A DNA stretch of 36,798 bases from Bordetella parapertussis (GTDB lineage Bacteria > Pseudomonadota > Gammaproteobacteria > Burkholderiales > SG8-41), in NCBI GenBank assembly GCA_945906815.1, contig CAMDRT010000043.1, positions 1 through 36,798 on the forward strand. Direction: 5' to 3'. Shown here in pieces: positions 7,947 through 16,590 of the stretch. Within the stretch, counting starts at the first letter, position 1; the number at the start of each line of letters is the position of its first letter. The notes beneath the pieces are model-generated. The model worked only from the letters and a program-made list of their open reading frames with translations. It was not told where the DNA came from and ran no database searches. The position numbers were made by a program, and so were the translations under genes.

Positions 7947-8579
7947 CTATTCGACGATGCCGCTTTTGATGGCGTAGTGGGTGAGTTCCGCATTATGTTT
8001 CATATGCATTTTTTCGAGAATACGGCTGCGGTAGACGCTGACGGTTTTTACGCTGATGGCCATCTGGTGGCCGATTTCCGTCAGTGATTTCCCCGACGCA
8101 ATCAGGCACAGGGTCTGGTACTCGCGAATCGACAATTTCTGGTGCGGGGATTCCACGCTGTCATCAGCGATGGAGTCGGCCAGCGCTTCCGCCACGGCTG
8201 GCGTCACATACTTGCGGCCGCGGCTGACCTGATCAATCGCGCTTACCAGTTGCGCCGGGGCGCTCTGCTTGGTGAGGTAGCCCGACGCGCCCGACTTGAG
8301 CGCGCGCAGCGCATATTGATCTTCCGGGTGCATCGACAGCATCAATACCTTCAGTTTCGGGAACTCCTTGCGTATCAGCTTCAGCGTTTCGATGCCGTTG
8401 CGGTCGGGCAGCGTGACGTCCAGTAATACCACCTCGCACGGCGTCTTACGCAGCAGTTGCATGGCTTGCGCGCTGTTTTCAGCTTCGCCGGCCACTTCCA
8501 GCGCATCGCACTCATCGATGATCTGGCGCAGGCCGCGGCGTAGTATGGCGTGGTCGTCGACGATCACAACTCTAATCAT
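7947..8579 (-). CDS. NarL/FixJ-type response regulator
   Basis: A 210-residue two-domain regulator. The receiver is at residues 1-118, with the acidic pocket 'VIVDDH', phosphoacceptor Asp54 in 'VVLLDVTLPDRNG' and the conserved Lys in 'GYLTKQS'. The LuxR-type helix-turn-helix is at about 147-205 ('LSIREYQTLCLIASGKSLTE', 'ISVKTVSVYRSRILEKM'). It binds DNA after phosphorylation. Its ATG overlaps the end of the upstream histidine kinase gene by 8 bases, so the two are surely a cognate pair with coupled translation. Targets cannot be named from the sequence. The closeness to two diguanylate cyclase genes downstream makes those candidates. Confidence 0.95.
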   Translation of the reverse strand: MIRVVIVDDHAILRRGLRQIIDECDALEVAGEAENSAQAMQLLRKTPCEVVLLDVTLPDRNGIETLKLIRKEFPKLKVLMLSMHPEDQYALRALKSGASGYLTKQSAPAQLVSAIDQVSRGRKYVTPAVAEALADSIADDSVESPHQKLSIREYQTLCLIASGKSLTEIGHQMAISVKTVSVYRSRILEKMHMKHNAELTHYAIKSGIVE

Positions 8580-10068
8580 ATTGATCCCGTGGTGTCATCC
8601 GATTGTCCGGCGGCTGGCCGGCCTGCAGCGGCAAGCTTGCGATGACCGTCATGCCGATGCCCGGACCGCCAATGAACTTGATGTCGCCGCCGAGATTGCG
8701 CGCGCGTTCGAGCATGCCGCGCAGCCCGAAGGACTGGTCTTTCAGAAGATCGGTTTGGCTGAATCCACAGCCATTGTCGGTCACCGACAAGGTGCAGGTC
8801 GTGCCGTCGGCCGCCAGTGCGACCTCGACCCGCGTAGCGCCGGCATGCTTGGAGATATTGGTGAGCGTTTCCCTGAATATGCTGAACAGGGCATTGGCAA
8901 GATCGGGCTCCAGCGCGATGTCCTCGTTGTTGCAGTGTACGGTGCAGGGTAGCGCCATGCGTTTTGCGAATTCGCTAGCCTCCCATTCGACCGCCGCCAA
9001 CAACCCCAGGTCGAGCAAGGGGGGGCGCAGGTCCCGCGCGATGCGCGAGGTGATGGCCATGGTGCTGTCGATCAGGCCCTCAAGCGCGTGTACTTTTTCC
9101 CGCACTTCGGGATAGGTAATGCGATGGCTTAACCACAATAGGTCTATTTTAATAGCGGTCAGATTGCCGCCTATATTGTCATGCACATCACGTGCAATGC
9201 TGGTGCGCTCCGTTTCCTTCACTTGTTGCAGATGGGAAGTCAGCGCGGAAAGCTGGCTGCGCGAGCGCAGCAGTTCCAATTCCACATGCTTGCGTTGCGA
9301 AATGTCATCGAGGATGCCGTCCCACTGTGTCAGGCCATTGCCGCTAGGGTGGGGACTCATGCTCACTTCGAGCCAGCGGGAGGTCACGCCCGACAGGGAG
9401 CGGATACGACCCTCCCACAGCAGCACGGGTGCCGATTGCATGAGCCGGCTCAGCAAGCCGGATTCGGTTTTATCGATCAGGCGCTCGAAAAATAGGGCGC
9501 TGTCTTGCTGCAATTGCTGTGGTGTTAATTCGAGTAGTCGCCTACTGCCTTCGCTGACGTAGGAAAAGCTCACGGCGCCGTGCGGCGTGGTGTTGAGTTG
9601 AAACACCATGCCCGGGATATTGGACACAATCGCGCGAAATTGTGCCTCGTTGCCCTCGAGTTGCAGCCGTACCTGGCGTGCGTTGCGGCGTGCCTCGCTT
9701 TCGCGCAATTCGCGCTCTATGGCGGGCGTCAGGCGCGACAGGTTGTTCTTCATCAAATAATCGTGCGCCCCGGCACGCATCGCTTCCACCGCGATATCTT
9801 CGCCGATATTTCCAGAAGTGATGATAATGGGCAGGTCGGGATCGCGCTGTTGCACGATTTCGATCGCTTTCAGTCCGTTGAACTGGGGCAGGGTGTAGTC
9901 CGAGATCACAATGTCCCATGGGCCTTGCGTCAGTGCGTCGACCACGCCTTGCGCGGTATCGACACGCACATGGGCGACATCGAAGCCGCCGTTTTCGATT
10001 TCAGCGAGCAGCAACTCGGCATCGTCTTCCGAGTCCTCGATCAGCATTATCCGGAGCGGGCGTGTCAT
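8572..10068 (-). CDS. Hybrid sensor: receiver-PAS-HisKA_3 histidine kinase
   Basis: About 498 residues, no membrane segments. It has an N-terminal receiver (1-120; Asp57 in 'WDIVISDYTLPQFNG'), a PAS-type sensor (about 150-275), then a HisKA_3 dimerisation domain with the phosphorylated His in 'SIARDVHDNIGGNLTAIKID' and a NarL-family HATPase domain ('LTNISKHAGATRVEV', 'DNGCGF', 'FGLRGMLERARNLGG'). It is therefore a NarL-type kinase that itself receives a phosphoryl signal. The start is taken as the ATG at 10068 ('MTRPLRIMLIED'), which brings the receiver close to the N-terminus; a start at 10113 would add 15 unconserved residues. It overlaps the response regulator gene by 8 bases. Confidence 0.93.
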   Translation of the reverse strand: MTRPLRIMLIEDSEDDAELLLAEIENGGFDVAHVRVDTAQGVVDALTQGPWDIVISDYTLPQFNGLKAIEIVQQRDPDLPIIITSGNIGEDIAVEAMRAGAHDYLMKNNLSRLTPAIERELRESEARRNARQVRLQLEGNEAQFRAIVSNIPGMVFQLNTTPHGAVSFSYVSEGSRRLLELTPQQLQQDSALFFERLIDKTESGLLSRLMQSAPVLLWEGRIRSLSGVTSRWLEVSMSPHPSGNGLTQWDGILDDISQRKHVELELLRSRSQLSALTSHLQQVKETERTSIARDVHDNIGGNLTAIKIDLLWLSHRITYPEVREKVHALEGLIDSTMAITSRIARDLRPPLLDLGLLAAVEWEASEFAKRMALPCTVHCNNEDIALEPDLANALFSIFRETLTNISKHAGATRVEVALAADGTTCTLSVTDNGCGFSQTDLLKDQSFGLRGMLERARNLGGDIKFIGGPGIGMTVIASLPLQAGQPPDNRMTPRDQYD

Positions 10069-10431
10069 GACTGGGCGGCAATGGTGGCGACAATGAATCG
10101 TAGCAGCAGGCACATGTTAAACCAATTGTATTGCCCGCGTCAGTGAAAACGGCCATGCGAAAACGGCCATGCACGCCGCCACGCGCAACCGGGGCGCTCA
10201 ATTTTCCAGCGAACCGCTGCCGCGACTTCACAACGGTATCGCAGATGGACCTGGATTTTGGTCTGCGGCGGACCGGGCAGCCGGCAATAAGGGGGGCATA
10301 GTTGCGCGTTTTCGGGTCGGTTAACGGCTGCAGGAAGGGTAATATGTCATCCAGTACCTGTTCCCATTGCGCACGATGCGCGGGCTCCGTGACTGGAGAT
10401 TACATTGCAGCATCAACGGGTAGAACGATAA
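10069..10431. other. Divergent intergenic region with a 14-bp tandem duplication
   Basis: A 363-base gap between two divergently transcribed kinase genes. It contains the perfect tandem pair GAAAACGGCCATGC x2 (10145-10172). A G-rich stretch (AAGGGGGG) lies near 10288. Promoters for both kinases should lie here, but I cannot name convincing boxes. I see no gene. Confidence 0.5.
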
Positions 10432-11178
10432 ATGACTTTCGCAGCGCGACAGCAGGAGCGCGAGTATGAGCAACGCTTGCGCAAGGTGATGGAAGGTACC
10501 CTGAACGGGGAACTGGAGGCGCTGCGCTACGCGCTGTCCCATGATGTGTGCGCGCCGTTGCGGCATCTCGACGGCTTCATGACGCTGCTGCGTGCACGTG
10601 CCGATGCGACATTGGATGCCGAGAGCCGGCATTGCCTGGACAAGATGGCGGAGGCATCGGGCAGGATGCGTGGCTTGATGGACGACGTCGCGCTGTATTT
10701 GGGTGATGCCGTGGTGGAAATGCACGTGTGTGAAGTGGCGCTAAGCCCATTGGTCCAGGGCATTATCGATGAGCTGGCACCGCACATCGGGGAGCGCGCG
10801 ATAGAGTGGCGCGTGAGCGCGTTGCCGCTGGTTCAGGGCGACCCTGCATTGCTGCGCCGCGCGTTCTACAACCTGATCGACAATGCGCTCAAATTTACCC
10901 GCCGGCGCGCCTTGTCCCGCATCACCATCGGCTGCAAGGAGGAAGGCGAAAATGCCGTCCTGTGCATCACCGATAACGGCGAGGGGTTCGACATGAGTTA
11001 CGCGCCCAAGCTGTTCAGGGTATTGCAGCGTTTACATGCTGCGCATGAGTTCGAGGGCAGCGGGATCGGGCTGGCCAGCGTTGCGCGTATTGTCAGCCGG
11101 CACGGCGGCAGGGTGTGGGCCGAGGCGGTCCAGGGGCAGGGAGCAAGTTTTTTTGTGTCTATCCCAAGGCTGGCATAG
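10432..11178 (+). CDS. Small soluble histidine kinase (HisKA-HATPase)
   Basis: A 248-residue protein with little besides the catalytic core. The HisKA domain carries phosphoacceptor His37 in 'ALSHDVCAPLRHLDGF', close to the 'SHDLRAPLR' motif of phytochrome-like kinases. The HATPase domain has an N box 'YNLIDNALKFT', a G1 box 'ITDNGEGFDM' and a G2 box 'GSGIGLASVARIV'. There is no sensor domain and no membrane segment, so it presumably takes its signal from a partner protein. The next gene starts with a receiver domain, which could be that partner. An in-frame stop lies immediately before the ATG, so the start is well fixed, although the ribosome-binding site is weak. Confidence 0.9.
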   Translation: MTFAARQQEREYEQRLRKVMEGTLNGELEALRYALSHDVCAPLRHLDGFMTLLRARADATLDAESRHCLDKMAEASGRMRGLMDDVALYLGDAVVEMHVCEVALSPLVQGIIDELAPHIGERAIEWRVSALPLVQGDPALLRRAFYNLIDNALKFTRRRALSRITIGCKEEGENAVLCITDNGEGFDMSYAPKLFRVLQRLHAAHEFEGSGIGLASVARIVSRHGGRVWAEAVQGQGASFFVSIPRLA

Positions 11179-11241
11179 TCATGCATCAGGCCAGCGCGGC
11201 GAAGATAGTTTGCAGCGTGCAGGCCGGCTGCTCCCATGGGG

Positions 11242-11260
11242 CTGAGCGCGCTCAGGTTTT
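11242..11260 (+). terminator. Possible weak terminator after the small histidine kinase
   Basis: The palindrome CTGAGCGCGCTCAG (11242-11255) is followed by GTTTT. The stem is short (five to six pairs with a GCGC loop) and the T run is only four, so termination would be partial. It lies 64 bases after the kinase stop and about 45 bases before the next start. Confidence 0.35.
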
Positions 11261-11305
11261 AGGGTGGTCTGCCGTAAATTGGGGTACGAGTAATCAGGTG
11301 GATTC

Positions 11306-13570
11306 ATGGATATAACGACATCGTGCGTGCCGCTGGCGGCCTTGCAGGCGCAACGCAGCATGAACGCGGGACCGGGCGAGCCGCTGCGTGTGCTGTGCAT
11401 CGATGACTGCGAGATCGACGTACTGTTGATTCTGGAAACCCTCAAAGCGGGTGGCTACGACGTGGAGTGGCAGCGGGTGTGTAGCCGCGAGGCCGTGATT
11501 GCAAGCCTTGCGCAGCAGCCATGGGATGTGGTCATCGCGGACTACGTCATGCCGCAGTTCGATGGACTGCAGGCGCTCGCCCTGGTCACCGAGCGCAATC
11601 TGGATGTGCCCTTCATTCTGGTGTCGGGAAAAATCGGCGAGGATGCCGCGGTGCTGGCGATGCTATCCGGCGCCCGTGATTACATCATGAAGCACGATCT
11701 CGCGCGCCTGGTGCCGGCAGTACGGCGTGAACGGGCGGAGGCCATGGTGCACCGCGCGCGCCGGCTGGCGGAAGGGAATCTGCGTTCCAGCGAGACGTTG
11801 CTCAAGTCCATCGTCGATACTGTCGCCGATGGCATCATTGTGATTGATGGCGAAGGCATCATCGATTTTGTCAATGCCGCGGGTGAAAGCCTGTTCGGGT
11901 TAAAGGCGGTAGACCTGATCGGACGCAACATCGATGCTCTGATCAGCGCCGCAGGCCGGCATACGGCGTACACCTCGATACTGCGCGGCAGCGATGTACC
12001 TGCCACTCGCGAGATCGAGGGCGGCGGATGCGAGCTGCAGGCGCAGCGCGCGGACGGCACCCGGATCCCGATAGAGCTTACGTTGGGCGTCATGCGCATC
12101 GATGGCCGTGCCATGTTTGCCGGCATCATGCGCGATCTGAGCGGGCGCAAGCGCGCTGAAGAACGCATCCGTCAGTTGGCGCATTATGACGAGTTGACCG
12201 GGTTGCCGAATCGGCTGCTGTTCACGCAATTACTCGAACAGGCGCTATCGGAGGCGGGATTTACCGGCAAGCAGGTGGCGGTGCTGTTTATCAATCTCGA
12301 TCGCTTCAAGCTGATCAACGATACGCTCAGTCATGATTCCGGCGATGCCGCCCTGCGCCAGATTGCCCGGCGTCTGACCGATACGCTGCCGCGGCGCGCA
12401 ACGGTCGCGCACTTCGGCGCCGATGAATTTGTGGTACTGATGCGTGAGTGCATGCTGCCGGCCGATGCCGCCGAAACCGCCAGCAAACTGCTGACGGTTA
12501 TCGCCGAGCCGGTCGCGCTCCTGGAACAGGACTATCACCTGACCGCGAGCATCGGTATCAGCGCCTTTCCGGGCGACGGTGAGAACGCGCAGATAGTGCT
12601 GCGCAACGCGGACAGTGCGATGACGCGCGCCAAGGAGCAGGGCAAGAATAACTATCAATTTTATTCATCCGGCCTGGACCAACGCTCGTTTGAGCGCGTG
12701 GCGCTCGAACGGTTGCTACGGCGCGCACTGGAGCGGGGAGAATTTGAACTCTATTACCAACCCAAATTCGACATTGCGACGGAACGTGTCACCGGCATGG
12801 AAGCGCTGTTGCGCTGGATGCATCCCGGTATGGGCGTGATGTCGCCGGTCAGGTTCATACCGATCGCCGAAGAAACGGGTTTGATCCTGCCCATCGGCGC
12901 CTGGGTTTTACGCACCGCCTGTGCCCAGGTCAAAGCATGGGAGCAGCGGGGACTGGTGCCGCTGCGGGTGGCGGTGAATCTCTCGCCACGCCAGTTTGCG
13001 CAGGAGGATTTGTACGCGACTGTGGTGCGCACGGTCAATGAAACGAGACTGGATCCGCAGTGGCTGGAGCTTGAAATCACCGAAAGCCTGATGATGGACA
13101 ATCCGGACCATGCCGCAACTTTGTTGCGCAAGTTAAAGGACTTGGGCATACGGCTGTCGATTGACGATTTCGGCACGGGATACTCCTCCTTGAGTTATCT
13201 CAAGCGCTTTCCCATTGATACGGTCAAGATTGATCGTTCGTTCATCAAGGACATACCGGGCGACGCAGACGACGTCTCGATCACCAGAGCCATCATCTCC
13301 ATGACGCATAGCCTGCGTTTGCAGGTCATAGCCGAAGGTGTGGAGACCGTCGAACAACTCGAATTATTGCGTCAGCACCATTGCGAGGAAGCGCAGGGTT
13401 ACCTGTTTGGAAAGCCGATGTGTGCCGCGGACTTCGAGCGCGAGTTCATGAGCGCCAGCGTCCGCAGCGACAGCCCGCTACACGCCGCCAGGCCGCTGGT
13501 TGACGCGGTTGCTGTCTCACCGTTGCCGCTGCAGACGTCTGCACCATCGAAAATTGTGAGTGGACGCTAA
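11306..13570 (+). CDS. REC-PAS-GGDEF-EAL protein (probable c-di-GMP phosphodiesterase)
   Basis: A 754-residue cytosolic protein. The receiver is at about 27-145 (Asp79 in 'WDVVIADYVMPQFDG'), PAS at about 165-285, GGDEF at about 295-455 and EAL at about 475-725. The GGDEF domain keeps 'DELTGLPNRLLF', but its signature reads GADEF ('AHFGADEFVVLM'): the second Gly is replaced, so cyclase activity is doubtful. It may instead sense GTP. The EAL domain keeps 'MEALLRW', 'NLSPRQF', 'LEITES', 'DDFGTGYSSLSYLKRFP' and 'VIAEGVET', so hydrolysis of c-di-GMP to pGpG is expected. The receiver resembles that of the hybrid kinase at 8572. The start has AGGTGG 5 bases upstream. A tail of about 30 residues past EAL is low in conservation. 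Confidence 0.95.
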   Translation: MDITTSCVPLAALQAQRSMNAGPGEPLRVLCIDDCEIDVLLILETLKAGGYDVEWQRVCSREAVIASLAQQPWDVVIADYVMPQFDGLQALALVTERNLDVPFILVSGKIGEDAAVLAMLSGARDYIMKHDLARLVPAVRRERAEAMVHRARRLAEGNLRSSETLLKSIVDTVADGIIVIDGEGIIDFVNAAGESLFGLKAVDLIGRNIDALISAAGRHTAYTSILRGSDVPATREIEGGGCELQAQRADGTRIPIELTLGVMRIDGRAMFAGIMRDLSGRKRAEERIRQLAHYDELTGLPNRLLFTQLLEQALSEAGFTGKQVAVLFINLDRFKLINDTLSHDSGDAALRQIARRLTDTLPRRATVAHFGADEFVVLMRECMLPADAAETASKLLTVIAEPVALLEQDYHLTASIGISAFPGDGENAQIVLRNADSAMTRAKEQGKNNYQFYSSGLDQRSFERVALERLLRRALERGEFELYYQPKFDIATERVTGMEALLRWMHPGMGVMSPVRFIPIAEETGLILPIGAWVLRTACAQVKAWEQRGLVPLRVAVNLSPRQFAQEDLYATVVRTVNETRLDPQWLELEITESLMMDNPDHAATLLRKLKDLGIRLSIDDFGTGYSSLSYLKRFPIDTVKIDRSFIKDIPGDADDVSITRAIISMTHSLRLQVIAEGVETVEQLELLRQHHCEEAQGYLFGKPMCAADFEREFMSASVRSDSPLHAARPLVDAVAVSPLPLQTSAPSKIVSGR

Positions 13571-13574
13571 AGCC

Positions 13575-14435
13575 ATGGAACGTGACGCCGCGATCATTGA
13601 TGGTGCAGCCCAGCACATGCTCGCGGATATCTGCATTCCGCCGTGTCCGGCGATACTCACCAGGCTGATCCAGGAGACGCGCGCGGACGAACCGGATTTT
13701 CCGAGGATCGGCAAGTTGATTGGCGGTGATGCCAGTCTTTCTGCCGCGATGCTGCAAACAGTGAACTCACCCTTTTATGGCTTGTGCAACAGAGCGACCT
13801 CGGTGCAGCAGGCGATCGCGCTGCTCGGGCTGCGTAAGGTGGTGCAACTGGTGACCGGTCTGCTGTTACGCAATACGTTCTCGGGCGGCAGCAGCGAGTT
13901 TATGGATGAGTATTGGGAGTCGTCATCCGCGATCGCGCAGATCAACGCACTGCTGGCGCGGGAATTCAAAGGATTTGACCGGGACGAAGCCTACACCTTT
14001 GCCTTGTTCCGTGATTGCGGCATGCTGGCGATGATGGATGCCTATAACGACTATGAGCCGATATTCGCGGGCAGCAACACCAAGGACGGCAGCGATGTCA
14101 CGGCGTGGGAAGATGAGCACCACGGGGTGAATCACGCCCGCGTCGGCCACAACCTGGCTAATATGTGGTTGTTGCCTGAGCAAATCTGCCAGTCGGTATT
14201 GTGGCATCACGATTATGCCGTGTTGCGCCAAGGTCAATCCGCTATTCCTCGGTCTGGCGCCAGGCACATTGCCCTTGCGCTTGCGGCGGAATGGATTTTC
14301 GTCAGGCACACCATGGGTATTGACAGTCCGGAGTGGCGCAAGGGAGGAGATAGGGCGCTGGACTTGCTGTGTATCACGCAAACGGACCTGGATGTCGCAT
14401 CGGCGCGGATTGATCAAGTCCCTGGAATTTTCTAA
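13575..14435 (+). CDS. HDOD-domain signalling protein
   Basis: About 286 residues with the HDOD fold: 'IPPCPAILTRLIQE', 'FPRIGKLIGGDASLSAAML', 'NSPFYGLCNRATSVQQAIALL' and 'LGLRKVVQLVTGLLL'. The later His residues ('VNHARVGHNLANMW' and 'LWHHDYAV') are HD-like but lack the full metal site of an HD-GYP phosphodiesterase. HDOD proteins are signal relays often linked with c-di-GMP or two-component systems; no enzymatic activity is assured. A GTG at 13560 would overlap the preceding EAL gene by 11 bases. I prefer the ATG at 13575, 4 bases beyond that gene's stop, but the choice is open. The gene completes a plus-strand trio: kinase, REC-PAS-GGDEF-EAL, HDOD. Confidence 0.9.
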   Translation: MERDAAIIDGAAQHMLADICIPPCPAILTRLIQETRADEPDFPRIGKLIGGDASLSAAMLQTVNSPFYGLCNRATSVQQAIALLGLRKVVQLVTGLLLRNTFSGGSSEFMDEYWESSSAIAQINALLAREFKGFDRDEAYTFALFRDCGMLAMMDAYNDYEPIFAGSNTKDGSDVTAWEDEHHGVNHARVGHNLANMWLLPEQICQSVLWHHDYAVLRQGQSAIPRSGARHIALALAAEWIFVRHTMGIDSPEWRKGGDRALDLLCITQTDLDVASARIDQVPGIF

Positions 14436-14456
14436 GCGGTATCGGGTAGCTGAAAT

Positions 14457-14584
14457 GGGCGATTTACCACGGAACACACGGAATACGCGGAAAAAAAAGT
14501 GCGCGGAATTTTTCTGTGTGTTCCGTGGTTAATGGTCTTGAAGTTCGCCGTTGCGTGATGCGCATCGCACGTGTGCCACCACCT
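14457..14584. repeat. Dispersed palindromic repeat, copy 1
   Basis: A 128-base element with a near-perfect inverted core: ACCACGGAACACACGGAA at 14466 and, as its inverse, TTCTGTGTGTTCCGTGGT ending near 14530, with one mismatch, around an A-rich and T-rich centre. A near-identical copy is at 36540-36676. The similarity goes on past the palindrome for about 54 bases (TGGTCTTGAAG through CCACCACCT), so the repeated unit is larger than the hairpin. It may terminate the HDOD gene. Confidence 0.9.
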
Positions 14585-14676
14585 CATAAGAAACAAAACA
14601 CCCCGCCCCATGTTTGTTTGCGAACGCCTGGCCCGCGCGCGGGATGGGGAGACTCTGTGGCTAAATGCTTTTTCTA

Positions 14677-14701
14677 GGATAATAGCTTACCGTAATTATC
14701 C
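14677..14701. promoter_or_regulatory. Inverted repeat upstream of ispF
   Basis: GGATAAT (14677-14683) and ATTATCC (14695-14701) form a perfect 7-bp inverted repeat with 11 bases between, ending 9 bases before the ispF start codon. The left arm looks like a sigma-70 -10 box (TAGGATAAT). It could be an operator, or a hairpin over the ribosome-binding region; there is no other obvious ribosome-binding site. Confidence 0.4.
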
Positions 14702-14710
14702 GATAACACC

Positions 14711-15190
14711 ATGCGCATAGGCCAAGGCTTCGACATCCACACGCTAGCGGCAGGGCGCAAACTCGTCATCGGTGGTGTGACGATACCGTATGCACGCGGA
14801 CTGGTTGGGCATTCCGATGCTGACGTATTGCTGCACGCCGTGTGCGATGCACTCATCGGCGCTGCGGCGTTGGGTGATATCGGCAAGCATTTTCCGGACA
14901 CCGATCCGCGTTACGCGGGCATCGACAGCCGCAAACTGCTGCGCGAGGTGGCGCAATTGCTGCATGTGCACCGCTATCAAGTGGTGAATATAGACGCGAC
15001 GGTGATTGCGCAGGCGCCCAAACTTGCCCCCTATATTGTCGCCATGCGCGAGAATATCGCAGCCGATTTGGGCATTGCTGTCGGGGATGTGAACGTTAAG
15101 GCTAAAACCGCAGAACGTCTGGGGGCTGTGGGGCGGGGCGAAGGGATCGTGGCAGAGGCAGTGGTGTTGATTGCTGCGGTCGCAGCCTGA
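14711..15190 (+). CDS. ispF: 2-C-methyl-D-erythritol 2,4-cyclodiphosphate synthase
   Basis: A 159-residue enzyme of the non-mevalonate (MEP) isoprenoid pathway. It converts CDP-ME 2-phosphate to MEcPP with release of CMP. The motifs are exact: metal ligands Asp8 and His10 in 'MRIGQGFDIH', 'GHSDADVLLHA' with His42, 'DIGKHFPDTDP', and 'KAKTAERLGAVGRGEGI' near the C-terminus. The length is that of the family. In many proteobacteria ispD lies directly upstream and often overlaps or fuses with ispF. Here the upstream neighbour is an HDOD gene and a repeat, so ispF stands alone. Confidence 0.98.
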   Translation: MRIGQGFDIHTLAAGRKLVIGGVTIPYARGLVGHSDADVLLHAVCDALIGAAALGDIGKHFPDTDPRYAGIDSRKLLREVAQLLHVHRYQVVNIDATVIAQAPKLAPYIVAMRENIAADLGIAVGDVNVKAKTAERLGAVGRGEGIVAEAVVLIAAVAA

Positions 15191-15245
15191 CGGCGCGGCA
15201 CTGAAGTACGCCGGTCGCGCGCGGCGTGAGTAATCCGCGAGGGGG

Positions 15246-16583
15246 TCAGGTCGTTGGCGTCAGCGGCAACTCCACCCGCGCCCGCAAGCCGCCACCGTCA
15301 CGCACCAGCAATTGCACTTGTCCGCCATGCATGCGCGCGATGCGATCGACGATAGCCAAGCCCAGGCCGGTGCCGCTGGTGCTGCGCGCAGTATCCATGC
15401 GCGTGAACGGCTGCAGCATGTGTTCGACTTGTGCGGGTGGTATGCCGGGGCCGCGGTCCAGTACTTCGATAAACGCGATGGCGTCCACGCAGCCGGTGAC
15501 GACCATCACTTCAGTGCGTTTATGGTCAGCATCGCCAGTATGGCGCAGCGCGTTGTCGATCAGGTTGCTGAGTAGCCGTTGCAGCGCCAATGTGCGCAGC
15601 GTCAAAGGCGGGACCGGCCCCGCCTGCACCCTCAAGGGATGGCCGGCGCGCGCATAGCGTGTAGCCAGCGCGGCAACCAGATCATTCAGGCTGGCGTCCG
15701 GCGTTTCACTCTCTGACGAAGCGGCGCGCGCGAAATCGAGAAACTGGTTGATCGCGGCGTCTATATCCGCGATGTCCTGCACGATGCCCTCGCGTATCGA
15801 TGCGCCGCCTTTGTCGTCGAGCATTTCGATGCCCAGGCGTATGCGCGCCAGTGGCGTGCGCAGATCGTGCGACACGCCCGCCAGCAGCAGTACGCGCTCA
15901 TCGTCGAGCTTTTTGCGGTCAGCGGCCATCTGGTTAAATGCGCGCGACAGTGTGCGGATTTCCGTGGGGCCGCTTTCGTCGACCGGCGCGGGTGTGGTGC
16001 CGCGTCCCATGTGCGCGGCGGCCTGGGTTAGCGCGCGCAGCGGCAGGTTGATGCGCGCCACAATCAAAAACGCGCCGCCCACCGCCAGCAGCAGTACCAG
16101 CGCACCCCAGCCGATCCAGCGCCACGATTCATCGGCCACCAGCCGTGATTCCGGCATCAGCACCCAGTAGCCGTCACCACTGCCGTCCATATCAAAGCTG
16201 ACCCAGATGCCCTCGACACCGTTGCGCGACAGCGTGATTTTCGTGGCAGCGCCCAGTTGCGCACGCACATCGGCTGCGATGAATTCATAAAAACCGGTGC
16301 GTGGCAGCGGCGTCAGTTTTTCATTGCGTTGCGCTCGGTGTACTTGCACGCCTTCCAGTTCGGCGATTTCACCCAGCAGGCTGAAGCGCTTGGACGCTTG
16401 CACAGTGACCAGCGCCGCGCGCGTGAGGTTGACGGTGCTGATGATTTGCTGCGATACCTGCCGCGCGCGCGGCTCACGTGTGGACACGCGAAAAATCTGC
16501 AGCCACGCCAGATGCGCCAGTAGCAGCAGCATCGCGATCAGCAGCACGCTGCGCGCCAGCAGCGTTTGGGGCCAGAAGGTCAT
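15246..16583 (-). CDS. envZ: EnvZ/RstB-type membrane histidine kinase
   Basis: A 445-residue inner-membrane kinase. The first membrane segment is at about 8-31. A periplasmic domain of about 125 residues follows. The second membrane segment is at about 157-178. HAMP leads to HisKA with phosphoacceptor His239 in 'LLAGVSHDLRTPLARIRL', then HATPase ('NLIDNALRHT', 'DRGPGIP', 'GTGLGLAIV'). The SHDLRTPLxRIRL motif is typical of EnvZ, which senses osmolarity and cytoplasmic conditions and acts on OmpR. It follows the ompR gene after a 69-base spacer made of a minisatellite. The name is by motif and by pairing with ompR; the signal in this organism is unknown. Confidence 0.9.
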   Translation of the reverse strand: MTFWPQTLLARSVLLIAMLLLLAHLAWLQIFRVSTREPRARQVSQQIISTVNLTRAALVTVQASKRFSLLGEIAELEGVQVHRAQRNEKLTPLPRTGFYEFIAADVRAQLGAATKITLSRNGVEGIWVSFDMDGSGDGYWVLMPESRLVADESWRWIGWGALVLLLAVGGAFLIVARINLPLRALTQAAAHMGRGTTPAPVDESGPTEIRTLSRAFNQMAADRKKLDDERVLLLAGVSHDLRTPLARIRLGIEMLDDKGGASIREGIVQDIADIDAAINQFLDFARAASSESETPDASLNDLVAALATRYARAGHPLRVQAGPVPPLTLRTLALQRLLSNLIDNALRHTGDADHKRTEVMVVTGCVDAIAFIEVLDRGPGIPPAQVEHMLQPFTRMDTARSTSGTGLGLAIVDRIARMHGGQVQLLVRDGGGLRARVELPLTPTT

Positions 16584-16590
16584 AAGGGCG

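Noticed and set aside
13887..14300. HD-GYP c-di-GMP phosphodiesterase
   Set aside because: The protein keeps His pairs but lacks the HDxGK and GYP segments, so HDOD is the better call.
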